DNA from: Rhodanobacter sp.
GTDB taxonomy: Bacteria > Pseudomonadota > Gammaproteobacteria > Xanthomonadales > Rhodanobacteraceae
Length of the DNA: 6,567 nt
Direction of reading: 5' to 3'
Assembly: GCA_026193555.1 (NCBI GenBank)
Contig: JAPHUU010000101.1
Span: 1 to 6,567 of the forward strand
Each line of letters opens with the position of its first letter. Position 1 is the first letter of the stretch. The translations under genes and the position numbers were made by a program. The notes below the pieces were generated by a model, which worked only from the letters and a program-made list of their open reading frames with translations, made no database searches and was not told the origin of the DNA. Below, in pieces: positions 5,931 through 6,567 of the stretch.

Positions 5931-6567
5931 TCATCGATGCCGATGTCGTCACGCTGTCGCGCCTGCAGTTTGCGCTGACCGCGCTGTATCACTTCCTGTT
6001 CGTGCCGCTCACGCTTGGCCTGGTGTGGATGCTGGCGATCATGGAAAGCGTCTACGTGATGACCGGGCGCGAAGTATGGAAGCGCATGGTGCAGTTCTGG
6101 GGCGTGCTGTTCGGCATCAACTTCGCAATGGGCGTGGCCACCGGCGTCACCATGGAGTTCCAGTTCGGCATGAACTGGGCCTACTACTCGCACTACGTGG
6201 GCGACATCTTCGGCGCACCGCTGGCGATCGAGGGGCTGATGGCATTCTTCCTCGAGGCGACCCTGGTCGGCGTGTTCTTCATGGGCTGGGATCGCATCTC
6301 GCGAGTGAAGCACATGCTGGTCACCTGGTTCCTGGCGCTGGCCACCAGCTTGTCGGCGCTATGGATCCTGATCGCCAATGCGTGGATGCAACACCCGGTC
6401 GGCGCCGCATTCAATCCGCGGTCGATGCGCATGGAAGTGACGTCGTTTTCCGACGTCTTCTTCAACCCGGTGGCGCAGGACAAGTTCGTGCACACGGTGA
6501 GCGCCGGCTACGTGATGGGCGCGCTGTTCGTGCTGTCGATCAGTGCCTGGTACCTGCTGCGCGGACG
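5927..6567 (+). CDS. cydA: Cytochrome bd quinol oxidase subunit I, N-terminal 213 residues (runs off the window)
   Basis: CydA is the membrane subunit of cytochrome bd that oxidises quinol and holds hemes b558, b595 and d, reducing oxygen to water without pumping protons; it works with CydB, presumably coded next. The visible part aligns with E. coli CydA almost without gaps, offset by three residues. H22 in [13 protein letters not shown] corresponds to heme ligand H19; E102 and E110 in [15 protein letters not shown] correspond to E99 and E107 of the heme/proton-path region; H189 in KFVHTV corresponds to H186, the heme b558 ligand. [12 protein letters not shown] and [10 protein letters not shown] are also family hallmarks. 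Several hydrophobic helices are evident. ATG 5927 follows AAGGG by 6 nt and overlaps the cydP stop. The Q-loop, the methionine ligand of b558 and the GRQPW region lie beyond the window, so long versus short Q-loop (and CIO-type versus true bd) cannot be decided. Confidence 0.97.
   Translation, partial: MIIDADVVTLSRLQFALTALYHFLFVPLTLGLVWMLAIMESVYVMTGREVWKRMVQFWGVLFGINFAMGVATGVTMEFQFGMNWAYYSHYVGDIFGAPLAIEGLMAFFLEATLVGVFFMGWDRISRVKHMLVTWFLALATSLSALWILIANAWMQHPVGAAFNPRSMRMEVTSFSDVFFNPVAQDKFVHTVSAGYVMGALFVLSISAWYLLRG

Overview
The window (6567 bp, GC-rich, every gene on the + strand) looks like core chromosome of a gammaproteobacterium, most likely Xanthomonadales in the Rhodanobacter/Dyella/Frateuria/Xanthomonas range. 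The evidence for this is the gene families (an OPAA/PepQ-type prolidase, a DUF1631 protein, a CydP-type small protein before cydA), uniform GC-rich codon use, and the absence of any IS, phage, CRISPR, tRNA or rRNA sequence. The lineage is inferred from protein resemblance only.

Layout. (1) 1-1259: the 3' end of rdgB (dITP/XTP pyrophosphatase), then hemW (radical SAM heme chaperone) 4 nt later with a probable TTG start; a perfect 9-bp hairpin follows the hemW stop. (2) 1337-3975: a two-gene unit of a 759-residue DUF1631 protein and a 120-residue single-domain PilZ protein with c-di-GMP-binding motifs, overlapping as ATGA. (3) 3976-4188: a 213-bp gap with one weak stem-loop and no convincing gene. 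(4) 4189-5505: pepQ, Xaa-Pro dipeptidase, with all five metal ligands, followed by another perfect 9-bp hairpin. (5) 5700-6567: a cytochrome bd quinol oxidase operon beginning with a single-TM protein, CydP, overlapping cydA as ATGA; cydA runs off the window and cydB presumably follows.

How the genes relate. rdgB-hemW is a widespread pairing without an obvious shared biochemical theme. HemW (heme delivery to respiratory enzymes) and cytochrome bd (three hemes) are functionally compatible, but they lie in separate units about 4.4 kb apart, so a link is only a suggestion. The DUF1631-PilZ pair is the least understood part: its architecture suggests that a large helical protein of unknown function works with a small c-di-GMP receptor.

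No wholly new system is evident. The items most worth a second look are the DUF1631-PilZ pair, a perfect 12-bp inverted repeat inside the DUF1631 gene (3026-3052), and the small CydP subunit candidate.
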